Assembly (NCBI RefSeq): GCF_017876625.1
Contig: NZ_JAGIOH010000001.1
Coordinates: 1,984,001-2,048,000, forward strand
Source of the DNA: Streptomyces syringium
GTDB taxonomy: Bacteria > Actinomycetota > Actinomycetes > Streptomycetales > Streptomycetaceae
Length of the DNA: 64,000 nt
Reading direction: 5' to 3'
How positions within the stretch are numbered: the first letter of the stretch is position 1; each line of letters starts with the position of its first letter. Below, in pieces: positions 24,910 through 32,821 of the stretch. The notes beneath the pieces are model-generated. The model worked only from the letters and a program-made list of their open reading frames with translations, made no database searches and was not told the DNA's origin. The translations under genes and the position numbers were made by a program.

Positions 24910-25923
24910 TCAGGCGTTCGAGACGGCTATCAGTCGGTCGAGGCGGCGGTGGGCTTCTCCGGTGTCGATCGACTTGGTGGCGAGTTCGATGCCGTGGGGC
25001 AGTTCTTCGGCGCGGCCGGAGACGACGAGTGCGGCGGCCGCGTTGAAGAGGGCGATGTCGCGGTAGGGGCCCTTCTCTCCTTGGAGGACTCCGCGGAGGG
25101 CTTCGGCGTTGCCTTCGGCGTCGCTGCCTTTGAGCATGTCGGGGGTGGCGCGGGCGAGGCCCATGTCTTCCGGGGTGACCTCGAAGGTGCGGATCGTGCC
25201 GTGGTCGAGGGAGGCGATGGTGGTGGGGCCCGTGGTGGTGATCTCGTCGAGGCCGTCGGAGCCGTGGACGACAAAGGCGCGTACGGAGCCGAGTTTGCCC
25301 AGGACCTGGGCGATGGGTTCGACCCAGTGCGCGGCGTAGACGCCGACCATCTGTCGTCGTACGCCGGCGGGGTTGAGGAGGGGGCCGAGCAGATTGAAGA
25401 TGGTGCGGGTGCCGAGCTCGATGCGGGTGGGGCTCATGTGCTTGAGCGCGGGGTGGTGGTCGGGGGCGAACATGAAGCCGATCCCGGCTTCGGCGAGGCA
25501 GCGTTCGATGGCGTCGGGGGCGAGGTGGACGCGGACGCCGAGGGCGGCGAGGACGTCGGCGGCGCCGCAGCGTGAGGACAGGGCCCGGTTGCCCTGTTTG
25601 GCGACGGGGACGCCGGCTCCGGCGACGATGAGGGCCGCGCAGGTGGAGATGTTGTAGGAGCCGGAGGAGTCGCCGCCGGTGCCCAGGAGGTCGATGGCGC
25701 CGGGGGGCGCGTCGACGGTGAGCATCTGGGAGCGCATGGTGGTGACGGCGCCGGTGATCTCCTCGACGGTCTCGCCGCGCATGCGCAGCGCCATCAGCAG
25801 GGCGCCCATCTGCGAGGCGGTGGCTTCGCCCGTCATCATCCGGTCGAAGGCCCGGGCGGACTCCTCGAGTGTGAGCGTGGCGCCGGTCGCGACCTTGCCG
25901 ATCAGGGCCTTGAAATCTTCCAT
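24910..25923 (-). CDS. trpD: Anthranilate phosphoribosyltransferase
   Basis: A 337-residue enzyme that joins anthranilate and PRPP to give phosphoribosyl-anthranilate. The PRPP-binding signature [33 protein letters not shown], the anthranilate-site [27 protein letters not shown], and [11 protein letters not shown] are intact. The GSD-gly region differs slightly from the usual GDGxxTFN, a natural variant. The ATG is preceded by AAGGAG. It sits between the amine dehydrogenase gene (130 bases upstream) and trpC. Together with TrpF and TrpC in the same block it gives a full anthranilate to indole-glycerol-phosphate path. Confidence 0.95.
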   Translation of the reverse strand: MEDFKALIGKVATGATLTLEESARAFDRMMTGEATASQMGALLMALRMRGETVEEITGAVTTMRSQMLTVDAPPGAIDLLGTGGDSSGSYNISTCAALIVAGAGVPVAKQGNRALSSRCGAADVLAALGVRVHLAPDAIERCLAEAGIGFMFAPDHHPALKHMSPTRIELGTRTIFNLLGPLLNPAGVRRQMVGVYAAHWVEPIAQVLGKLGSVRAFVVHGSDGLDEITTTGPTTIASLDHGTIRTFEVTPEDMGLARATPDMLKGSDAEGNAEALRGVLQGEKGPYRDIALFNAAAALVVSGRAEELPHGIELATKSIDTGEAHRRLDRLIAVSNA

Positions 25924-26053
25924 GGGCTTCTCCTTGGGGCGGGCCCCGATTCCGACGGCACGATGCGCTGCGCCCCGGCGTCATCGGTCGTCGGGGCCAT
26001 GGTGCGTCGGTGTGCGGCGGTTGTCATGGAGCGGGTCGGTCGGGCGTGGTGTT

Positions 26054-28165
26054 TCAGCCGAATACGCCGCTCGGGGTGAGGGGGTCGTCGCCGGTGGCGG
26101 GCAGGGGCTGGTCCCAGCCGAGTTCGACGTTCTCGCGCCGGAAGGGTGTCCGGTCGGTGAGCGCGGTGTTCAGGGTGCGGGCGAAGAGGTGGCCGCTGTG
26201 GACGGCGGCGGCGATGATGCCGGGGGCGAGGCAGTCGCCGAGGCGTACGACGCGGCGGATACCGGCGGCGGTGAGGGCACTCTCGTCGCGGCCCTGCAGG
26301 TCCGTGTAGAGCTCGTCGCGCGGGGTGGAGCCGGTGACGACCACGACGGCGTCCGCGGGGACGGTGGTCTCACGGCCGGTGTAGACGCAGGAGAGGTGGG
26401 CCGTGCCGGCTTCGGTGCGGCGCAGTGCGGTGGCGGTGCGGACGTTCGCGCACTTCTCCATGACGCGTCGTTGGACGCGTTTTTGTTCGGCGGTGAACTG
26501 GGTGTAGGCCGAGACGGTGCTCTCGGGCGTGACGAAGGTGACCTCGCAGCCGTGTTCGACGAGGCGTTCGGCGATGACGCTGCCCATGTAGTAGTGGTCG
26601 TCGTCGAAGAGGACGACGCGGCCGGTGGGCAGGCGGGAGTCCATGATGTCGTCCGGTGTGAAGACCGGGATCCGGCCGAGGCCGGCGATGGGGTCGCTGT
26701 GGTAGCGGCCGACGCCGTCGGCGCGCCAGGTGGCGCCGGTGGCGATGGCGATGAGTGAGGACTCGGCTTCGAGGACCATGTCGCCGGTGATCTCGTTGTC
26801 GGGCAGGAGTTGCACGCCCGGCATCTTGCGGAGCTGGGTGAGGCGCCAGTCGCGCACGCGGGCCCAGGTGCCGAGGCCGGGCAGGCGGCATTCGCGGTTG
26901 ACACGGCCGCCGAGTTCGCGGCTGCGGTCGGCGAGCATGACGCTGTAGCCGCGCTGGCCGAGGGCGCGGGCTGCTTCGAGGCCGGCGGGACCGGCGCCGA
27001 TGATGAGGACGGTGTCGTCGGTGTCCTTGGGCGGGATGTGTTCGGGGTGCCAGCCGCGGCGCCATTCCTCGCCCATGGTCGGGTTCTGGGTGCAGCGCAT
27101 GGGCACCCCGGCCCGGTCGCCGGCGACGCAGATGTTGCAGCCGATGCATTCGCGGATGTCGTCGAAGCGGCCTTCCTCGATCTTGTGGGGCAGGAAGGGG
27201 TCGGCGATGGAGGGGCGGGCGGCGCCGATGAAGTCGAGGGTGCCGCCCTTGATCATGGAGACCATGGTGTCGGGCGAGGTGAAGCGGCCGACGCCGACGA
27301 CGGGTTTGCTGGTGACGCTTTTGACGAACTTGATGTACTGCTCTTGGTATCCCTCGTCGCTGAAGCGTGAGGTGCTGCCGTCGTAGTCGAAGTTGCTGAG
27401 GTTGACGTCCCACAGGTCGGGGAGTTCCGCGAGCATCTCGACGACGTCGCGGCCCTCGTCCTCGTCGCCGCCGGCGCCCATGAGTCCGTCGACGCCGAAG
27501 CGGATGGCGACCGCGCAGGTGTCGCCGACGGCCTCCTTGGCGTCCTCGACCAGTTCGCGCAGGAAGCGGGCGCGGTTCTCGAGGCTGCCGCCGTATTCGT
27601 CGGTGCGGTGGTTGTGGCGGCGGGAGAGGAAGTGGATGGGCAGCGTCATGTCGTGGCCGGCGTAGACGTAGATGATGTCGAAGCCGGCGCGTCGGGCGTT
27701 GATCGCGGCGGTGCGGTACCAGCGGCGGGCGGCACGGATGTCGTTCTTGTCCATGGCGCGGGCGGTGGCCGGGAAGACGCCCCGGGTGGGCCGCAGGCTG
27801 GGGGCGATCGGTATCGCGCGGCTCTCCAGATTGCCGACGTGGGAGCCGTTGTGCACCAACTCGACCCCTGCCAGGGCCCCTTGTTCATGGATGAGGCCCG
27901 TGGCGCGGGCGAGGTAGGGGATGTCCTTCTCGTCCCAGAGGCGGAGTTCCCGCTGGTGGTTTCCGGAGTAGTGCACGTCGCACTGTTCGGTGCAGATGAC
28001 GCCCCAGCCGCCCTCGGCCTTCACTCCCCGCATCGCGGCCATCGAACTGGGAAAGGCACGTCCCATGCCATTGCAATGGGGTACCTGGAAGAAGCGGTTC
28101 TTGGCGGTGACGGGGCCGATCCTCAACGGTTCGAAAAGGATGTCGTAGCGGCTGGGGCGGGTCAT
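26054..28165 (-). CDS. TMADH/DMADH-like iron-sulfur flavoprotein amine dehydrogenase
   Basis: A 703-residue three-domain flavoprotein that aligns closely with trimethylamine dehydrogenase (TMADH). An N-terminal Old-Yellow-Enzyme barrel has YDILFEPLRIG and VPHC, whose Cys31 matches the cysteinyl-FMN Cys30 of TMADH. The 4Fe-4S site ECIGCNICVAGDRAGVPMRC is near 340-358, then two dinucleotide-fold domains (LIIGAGPAGLEAARALG). Catalytic Tyr/His in IYVYAGHD and the Trp in LWDVN are kept. The substrate-bowl Tyr60 of TMADH is Gln61 here, as I recall for dimethylamine dehydrogenase. It probably oxidises a secondary amine or N-alkyl group; 2,4-dienoyl-CoA reductase annotation is the likely automatic alternative. 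Confidence 0.85.
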   Translation of the reverse strand: MTRPSRYDILFEPLRIGPVTAKNRFFQVPHCNGMGRAFPSSMAAMRGVKAEGGWGVICTEQCDVHYSGNHQRELRLWDEKDIPYLARATGLIHEQGALAGVELVHNGSHVGNLESRAIPIAPSLRPTRGVFPATARAMDKNDIRAARRWYRTAAINARRAGFDIIYVYAGHDMTLPIHFLSRRHNHRTDEYGGSLENRARFLRELVEDAKEAVGDTCAVAIRFGVDGLMGAGGDEDEGRDVVEMLAELPDLWDVNLSNFDYDGSTSRFSDEGYQEQYIKFVKSVTSKPVVGVGRFTSPDTMVSMIKGGTLDFIGAARPSIADPFLPHKIEEGRFDDIRECIGCNICVAGDRAGVPMRCTQNPTMGEEWRRGWHPEHIPPKDTDDTVLIIGAGPAGLEAARALGQRGYSVMLADRSRELGGRVNRECRLPGLGTWARVRDWRLTQLRKMPGVQLLPDNEITGDMVLEAESSLIAIATGATWRADGVGRYHSDPIAGLGRIPVFTPDDIMDSRLPTGRVVLFDDDHYYMGSVIAERLVEHGCEVTFVTPESTVSAYTQFTAEQKRVQRRVMEKCANVRTATALRRTEAGTAHLSCVYTGRETTVPADAVVVVTGSTPRDELYTDLQGRDESALTAAGIRRVVRLGDCLAPGIIAAAVHSGHLFARTLNTALTDRTPFRRENVELGWDQPLPATGDDPLTPSGVFG

Positions 28166-28222
28166 ATGTGGTTCTCCGTTGCGGTACGCGGCTGTCGTGC
28201 CAGGGCTCTTCGGCGGGTGGTG

Positions 28223-28924
28223 TCAGCGGGTGTCGTATGCCCGTGCGCCGAATATCGCGCTGCCCACGCGTACGTGTGTGGCGCCGAATTCGATGGCCGA
28301 CGCGTAGTCCGTGCTCATGCCCATGGACAGGCAGTCGAGGCCATTGCGGGCGGCGATCTTCGCGAGCTGGGCGAAGTGCGGCTCCGGCGGTTCGCCGGCC
28401 GGGGGAATGCACATGAGGCCCACGACGTCGAGATCGTAGGTTTCGCGGCAGGTGGTCAGCAGGCCATCGGCGTCGTCGGGCAGGACGCCCGCCTTTTGCG
28501 GTTCGGCTCCGGTGTTGACCTGGACGAACAGCTTGGGCCGGCGGCCCTGCTTCTCGCATTGTTTGGCGAGGGCCTCGCAGAGGCCGGGGCGGTCGACGGA
28601 GTGGATGACGTCGAACAGCGCCACCGCTTCCCGGGCCTTGTTGGACTGCAGTGGCCCGATCAGATGCAGTTCGACCTCGGGGAACCGCGCCCGGAGGTCC
28701 GGCCATTTGGCCTTGCCCTCCTGGACGCGGTTCTCGCCGTAGACCGTGTGACCGGCCAGGACGGTCTGCTCGATGGTGTCCGCGGGGACCGTCTTCGAGG
28801 CGGCGACGAGGGTCACCGACGCAATATCGCGGCGGGCTCGGGTGCAGGCGTCGGCGATGGCGCGCCGTACCGTTTCGAGCCCGTCGGTCGGGTCAGGTCG
28901 ACATATGTTGCCGGGTGTGGACAT
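28223..28924 (-). CDS. YggS/PROSC-family PLP-binding protein
   Basis: A 233-residue fold-type III PLP protein of the YggS (PLPBP) family, thought to hold or buffer pyridoxal phosphate rather than catalyse a reaction. The PLP lysine is Lys44 in LVAASKTVP, followed by YGENRVQEGKAKW, LIGPLQSNKA, VNTGAEPQKAG, and the phosphate-site LSMGMSTDYASAIEFG. The C-terminus VRVGSAIFGARAY is standard. Streptomyces normally has a yggS next to sepF/ftsZ, so this is probably a second copy. The ATG follows GAGGAG. It is flanked by the B3/B4 gene (23 bases) and the amine dehydrogenase gene (57 bases). Confidence 0.92.
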   Translation of the reverse strand: MSTPGNICRPDPTDGLETVRRAIADACTRARRDIASVTLVAASKTVPADTIEQTVLAGHTVYGENRVQEGKAKWPDLRARFPEVELHLIGPLQSNKAREAVALFDVIHSVDRPGLCEALAKQCEKQGRRPKLFVQVNTGAEPQKAGVLPDDADGLLTTCRETYDLDVVGLMCIPPAGEPPEPHFAQLAKIAARNGLDCLSMGMSTDYASAIEFGATHVRVGSAIFGARAYDTR

Positions 28925-28947
28925 CAGAGGGTCTCCTCACACACGTA

Positions 28948-29640
28948 TCAGAATTCCAGTCGGCGCTCCACGGTGCTGATCCGCAGGGCGCCGGTGATGT
29001 GCACGCCGGCTTCGGTCAGCCCGGATTTCAGCTCGTGTTCGAGCGCGTCGATGTCCTGTGGAGCGGCGTCGTGATGGGCCTCGGCCACGATCAGTACGCG
29101 GTCGGTCTGTGCCGATACGACGGACCGGGCGCTTTGCCGGAAGGTCCAGCGCCGGGAGTGCGCGTGGTTGTCGGGGTCGGCGAATACGACCTCGTTCGGC
29201 AGGGGGTTCTCGATGTCGCCCTGGAACGTCTCGTAGGTCTCGGTGCCGTCGGCGTGGCGGACGGTGATGCCTTCCGAGATCTTCGCGCAGTCGAATGCGG
29301 CGATGGGGATGGCGGAGGCCATCGAGGCGAAGTTGAGGTAGTCCACGAGCGGGTGGAAGCTCGGCATGCTGCGGTCCTTGCGGTACCGCCTGAGCAGTGC
29401 TTCCGAGGCGCACCGGTACTGGGTGGGCTTCAGCCCCATTTTCGAGAACGCTTCCCGCCAGGAGGCGATGGCGGGCATCTCGGATTCGGTTCCCGAGGCC
29501 AGGCGTTCTTCGACCTTCGGGGTGAGTTTCTTGAGCCTCTCCGGGTCGCTCTCCATGCCGCGGACGTTGTCGATGACCATCGTCAGGGCGTGCAGGGTCG
29601 GGTGAGCGGTCCAGACCGAATCAGCGTGCGTGAAATACAT
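28948..29640 (-). CDS. Stand-alone B3/B4 tRNA-editing-domain protein
   Basis: A 230-residue protein made of one B3/B4 domain, the hydrolytic editing module of the phenylalanyl-tRNA synthetase beta subunit. The typical core is seen: WREAFSKMGLKPTQYRCASEALLRR, SFHPLVDYLNFAS, and EVVFADPDNHAHSRRWTFRQSA, where the last segment forms the aminoacyl-binding pocket. No synthetase catalytic or tRNA-binding domain is attached. Such free-standing domains are thought to clear mischarged tRNA or bind amino-acid derivatives, but their substrates are mostly unknown. The ATG follows GAGGAAAG. It sits between pdxH (20 bases) and the YggS gene (23 bases), clearly co-transcribed. Confidence 0.87.
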   Translation of the reverse strand: MYFTHADSVWTAHPTLHALTMVIDNVRGMESDPERLKKLTPKVEERLASGTESEMPAIASWREAFSKMGLKPTQYRCASEALLRRYRKDRSMPSFHPLVDYLNFASMASAIPIAAFDCAKISEGITVRHADGTETYETFQGDIENPLPNEVVFADPDNHAHSRRWTFRQSARSVVSAQTDRVLIVAEAHHDAAPQDIDALEHELKSGLTEAGVHITGALRISTVERRLEF

Positions 29641-29660
29641 GTGAACTTTCCTCGATTGCC

Positions 29661-30293
29661 TTACGGGTAGAGCCGTGTGGTGTTCCAGTCGCCTTCCGGC
29701 TTGTCTCTCCTGAAAACGAGTCGGTCATGGAGACGGAACGGCCTGTCCGTCCAGAACTCGATGGACAGCGGCCTGATGCGGTAGCCGGACCAGTGAGGCG
29801 GCCGCGGTACGTCGTCGGGGAAGCGGGTGGCTTCGCGGGCCACGGCTTCTTCGAGTTCCGCGCGGCTGGCCAGGGGGCGGGACTGCCTGCTGGCCCAGGC
29901 GCCGAGGCGGCTGTCGCGTCGGCGGGAGGCGAAGTAGGCGTCGGCCTCGGCGGCGGTGGTGGGCTCCACGGGGCCGCGGAAGCGGACCTGCCGGCGCAGG
30001 GACTTCCAGTGCAGTACGCCTGCGGCCTGCATGTTGTCGCGGAGTTCGGTGCCTTTTTGCGACTGGGTGTTGGTGTAGAAGACGAAGCCGTCCGCGTCGA
30101 AGCCCTTGAGCAGCACCATGCGCACGTCGGGCAGGCCGTCGGTGCCGGCGGTGGCGATGGCCATGGCGTTGGCGTCGTTGATCTCGGCGGCTTCGGCTGC
30201 TGCGAGCCATTGGCCGAACAGGGTGATCGGGTCGGTGGCGTCGTGCGGTGAGGGGATGTCCTGCGCCGGGGCGTCGGGCGTCGGGGACTGCAT
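29661..30293 (-). CDS. pdxH: Pyridoxamine 5'-phosphate oxidase
   Basis: A 210-residue FMN enzyme that oxidises pyridoxine or pyridoxamine phosphate to PLP. Motifs: [18 protein letters not shown], the FMN-binding [33 protein letters not shown], and the C-terminal PLP-contacting [10 protein letters not shown] followed by W and RLYP. ATG 30293 (MQSPTPDAP) has a GAGGAG site; a longer upstream frame does not. It is downstream of the degenerate decarboxylase gene, with a strong hairpin in the 86-base gap, and 20 bases before the B3/B4 gene. Co-location with the YggS gene points to local PLP supply. Confidence 0.94.
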   Translation of the reverse strand: MQSPTPDAPAQDIPSPHDATDPITLFGQWLAAAEAAEINDANAMAIATAGTDGLPDVRMVLLKGFDADGFVFYTNTQSQKGTELRDNMQAAGVLHWKSLRRQVRFRGPVEPTTAAEADAYFASRRRDSRLGAWASRQSRPLASRAELEEAVAREATRFPDDVPRPPHWSGYRIRPLSIEFWTDRPFRLHDRLVFRRDKPEGDWNTTRLYP

Positions 30294-30342
30294 GCGGGTG
30301 CTCCTCGCTGGGGAATTCACGGGTGAAGGAGGGAAGCGTCGG

Positions 30343-30368
30343 GCGCCGGGGGTGTTCTCCCCCGGCGC
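30343..30368 (-). terminator. Intra-operon hairpin between the decarboxylase-like gene and pdxH
   Basis: GCGCCGGGGG (30343-30352) and CCCCCGGCGC (30359-30368) form a perfect 10-bp stem with loop TGTTCT in the gap after the decarboxylase-like gene. It could attenuate transcription into pdxH and the rest of the operon, or protect the upstream mRNA 3' end. Confidence 0.55.
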
Positions 30369-30379
30369 TCCGCTCTGCT

Positions 30380-31639
30380 TCAGCGCTTGAGTTCCTTCTT
30401 CTCCGCGAGGAGGTTGCGCCACTTGTCGAGGTCGTCGCCGCGGGAGGTGACGAGGTGTGCCGTGCCGGTGGTGTCGACGAGTACTTCGGCGGCCGGCGGG
30501 ATGTTGAGGAATTCCATGTGCTGGGTGGCGCAGTAGGCGCCGACGTCGAGGATGACGAGGTGGCTGTCGGCGTCGACCCCGGCGGGCACCCGGTATTCGC
30601 CGGGGAGGATGTAGTCGTGGCGCAGGATGCTGCGGCCGCGGAGTGCTGCCGAGACGCCGTCCGCGTCGTCGGCGAGGGGGATTTCCTTCATGTCCGCGTC
30701 GAGGAAGACCACGTTGTGGCGGCGGTCCCGCAGTTGTGCGGACGGCATGAGCATGCGCGAGCCGTCGGTGACGACGAGGCTGCCGACGGCGTTGGTGATG
30801 ACGTTGCGCTTGACGCCGAGCAGGAGGGCGCCGGTGTCGGCGAGTACGTCCCGGGCGGGCTCGAAGAGGAACTTCACGTGGTCCGGGATCTCCATGCGGT
30901 CCGCGATTTCGCGGAGCGCCTTGAAGTATTCGTTCCAGTCGAAGTGCTTCGTGGTCTCGTCCCAGGCTTCGTAGACGAAGCCGTGGCCGCCGGCGAAGTT
31001 AATGGACTTCGCGTGGGGGAAGTGCGTCTTGAAGATCTCGAACTGCTTCTCGATGACGCTGATCATCTCGTCGCGCGAGTTGCCGCTGCCGCAGTAGACC
31101 TCGAAGCATTCGAGTTCGCGGCCGTACTGCTCGAGCAGGTCGGAGAGGCGCTTCAGTTCGCTGTACTTGATGCCGGGCTTGCCGGAGTCGAGGCTGTCGA
31201 TGCGGGCGCTGATGGTGGGGGCGTCGGTCCGCAGCGAGTAGGCGACCTCGTCGAGACTGGAGAGGAAGGTCGGATAGCCGGCCTGGTCCCAGAAACCGAT
31301 CTCCTCGTCGGAGACGTGACCCGGGGAGACGATGAACTTGTCGAATCCGTACTCGCGCAGGATCCGGTATTCGCTGGGCAGTTGCAGAAGCAGGCCGACT
31401 CCCATCTGCTGGAGCGGCTTCAATACATGTGGATTAGAGTTCGGGAAGAAGGGGACATACAATTCGACTCGGGAGTCGAGCCCTACGGCTTTGGCGGCGT
31501 CCTGGATGCGGCCGACGTTCTTTAAGATCTGGGCTTCGCTGTAGATAAAGACCGGGGTGCCTACCTGGTCGGCTATCGCTTTGAGGTCGATCTCGTTGAC
31601 CCAACAGTGGGTCAATTTACAGGAGTTTGCGGTGGTCAC
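30380..31639 (-). CDS. Decarboxylase-fold (DapDC/ODC type III) protein lacking the PLP lysine
   Basis: A 419-residue homologue of fold-type III PLP decarboxylases (diaminopimelate/ornithine type). The barrel landmarks remain: [21 protein letters not shown], the glycine loop [24 protein letters not shown] and [13 protein letters not shown] near the C-terminus. The segment that should read YAxKANSN reads YVPFFPNSN, so the Schiff-base lysine is Phe65. The catalytic Cys of the GPxCxSxD loop is also gone (GRSILRHD). It cannot act as a normal PLP decarboxylase. Leu39 is encoded by TTA (31523-31525). Codon use near the 5' end is AT-richer than the neighbours. GTG at 31639 follows GTGAGGG. Confidence 0.85.
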   Translation of the reverse strand: MTTANSCKLTHCWVNEIDLKAIADQVGTPVFIYSEAQILKNVGRIQDAAKAVGLDSRVELYVPFFPNSNPHVLKPLQQMGVGLLLQLPSEYRILREYGFDKFIVSPGHVSDEEIGFWDQAGYPTFLSSLDEVAYSLRTDAPTISARIDSLDSGKPGIKYSELKRLSDLLEQYGRELECFEVYCGSGNSRDEMISVIEKQFEIFKTHFPHAKSINFAGGHGFVYEAWDETTKHFDWNEYFKALREIADRMEIPDHVKFLFEPARDVLADTGALLLGVKRNVITNAVGSLVVTDGSRMLMPSAQLRDRRHNVVFLDADMKEIPLADDADGVSAALRGRSILRHDYILPGEYRVPAGVDADSHLVILDVGAYCATQHMEFLNIPPAAEVLVDTTGTAHLVTSRGDDLDKWRNLLAEKKELKR

Positions 31640-31662
31640 GTACCCTCACTCTCCGGTCGCGC

Positions 31663-31700
31663 AAGATCTCTGGCCATAGATGATCTTGTTTTGAGATCTT
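31663..31700. promoter_or_regulatory. Operator-like inverted repeat before the decarboxylase-like operon
   Basis: Perfect arms AAGATCTC (31663-31670) and GAGATCTT (31693-31700) flank a 22-base spacer, which contains a third related element AGATGATCTT (31678-31687). It lies between the predicted promoter and the GTG start, where a bound repressor would block transcription. The cognate regulator is not identifiable. Confidence 0.55.
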
Positions 31701-31718
31701 GGGGTGCTGAAATACAGA

Positions 31719-31746
31719 TTTATCAGTGTCCGGCCCGGGAACACAA
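31719..31746 (-). promoter_or_regulatory. Candidate sigma-70-type promoter of the decarboxylase-to-lysE operon
   Basis: Reading the minus strand, TTGTGT (31746-31741) is followed after 16 bases by GATAAA (31724-31719), in an AT-rich window. The predicted transcription start would be near 31710, giving a 5' leader of about 70 bases that holds the inverted repeat. Confidence 0.45.
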
Positions 31747-31948
31747 GGCTTTAAGAAGATCCATGTGCCGGTTCAGAACCGGGAGCGCCGATTCCGAATA
31801 AGGAGCGATACGAGGCGGCATTGCCGCATCGGCTGAGAACGCGCGCACGTGCTTTCAGTGGCCGACAGGGGGACGGTACGCAGCGTCGAGGGGACGCGAG
31901 GGGATGAGTTCGCCCGTAAGTGGGCAGGCGGATGGTGGCCGCTTACCG

Positions 31949-31969
31949 GTGGCTGAAGTCTACAGCCAC
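31949..31969 (-). terminator. Small hairpin downstream of trpF
   Basis: GTGGCTG (31949-31955) and CAGCCAC (31963-31969) pair across a seven-base loop, about 50 bases beyond the trpF stop codon. Confidence 0.4.
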
Positions 31970-32016
31970 ACAGTCGAGTTGGTGCTGGATCAAGACAGGT
32001 CCGAAGCGGCCCCCGG

Positions 32017-32709
32017 TCATTCCGCCGAGCGGGCGGCTTGGATGAACTCCCTGATCAGAGCAGGGTCCTTGATGCCTCGACGGGCTTCCACTCCGCTGGA
32101 GACATCCACGCCCCACGGCGCGATCGTGCGCACGGCCCGCCGCACGTTCTCCGGGTCGAGTCCGCCGGCGAGGAGCCAGCGTCCGGTGGGCGGGGTGAAG
32201 CGGTCGTCGGCCCAGTTCCACGGCAGGCCCGCGCCGGGGTCGGGGGCGTCGAGCAGGAGGTAGTCCTCCCCCAGCTCGCCGCAGCGGGGGGTCCGCCCGT
32301 CTGCGGAGGAGGTGGCACGGATCAGCGTCCACCCCTGCGGCCGCAAGGTGTCGTAGTAGTCACGGCCTTCGTCGCCGTGCAGTTGTACGGAGCGGACCCC
32401 GCTCGCCAGCGCGAGGTCCCGCACCTGCGCCACGGGCTGTCGGCGGAACACGCCGACGGTCAGTACGTGCTCGGGGACCCGCCGGGCCAGCTTCCCCGCG
32501 GTGGCGGCGTCCACCTGGCGCGGGCTGTCGGCGAAGACGAAGCCGATCGCGTCGGCTCCGGCCTCGACCGCGGTGTCCACGTCCTCGGCGGTGCGCAGCC
32601 CGCAGATCTTGATGAACAGCGACGGGCTCACGCGCGACGCCCCCCCGGCTCCTCTGCCACAACTGCCGCGACAGTCAAGTCTTGCCCGGATTTCATCAAG
32701 CATGCTCAT
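32017..32709 (-). CDS. trpF: Phosphoribosylanthranilate isomerase TrpF
   Basis: A TIM-barrel isomerase that converts phosphoribosyl-anthranilate to CdRP. Catalytic Cys36 lies in KICGLRT and the acid Asp154 in LLLDA; phosphate binding is in LAGGLDPENV and GVDVSSGVEAR. It looks fully functional. In Streptomyces this step is normally done by PriA, so a separate TrpF is unusual. I chose ATG 32709, preceded by AGGAAGGA at about nine bases; it adds a 26-residue basic Cys/Gly/Arg-containing leader that is not part of the barrel. GTG 32631 is the alternative family-like start. The gene is 112 bases after the monooxygenase gene on the same strand. Confidence 0.9.
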   Translation of the reverse strand: MSMLDEIRARLDCRGSCGRGAGGASRVSPSLFIKICGLRTAEDVDTAVEAGADAIGFVFADSPRQVDAATAGKLARRVPEHVLTVGVFRRQPVAQVRDLALASGVRSVQLHGDEGRDYYDTLRPQGWTLIRATSSADGRTPRCGELGEDYLLLDAPDPGAGLPWNWADDRFTPPTGRWLLAGGLDPENVRRAVRTIAPWGVDVSSGVEARRGIKDPALIREFIQAARSAE

Positions 32710-32821
32710 AGTTCACTGTCCTTCCTCGGCCACCGCCCGTCCAAACGCGACCGGTCCCCTTCCGCCAGTGGCCGAAAGGCGCCCTGGCGGGCCGCCGGTG
32801 CCTCGGGACGCCGCGCCGCCG

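Larger units (their letters stand above)
31640..32016. other. 377-bp intergenic region between trpF and the decarboxylase-like gene
   Basis: No credible gene. The half next to the decarboxylase-like gene (about 31650-31800) is distinctly AT-rich for this genome and contains the promoter and inverted repeat listed separately. The half next to trpF contains a small hairpin suited to ending the trpF transcript. This splits the block into two probable transcription units. Confidence 0.65.
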
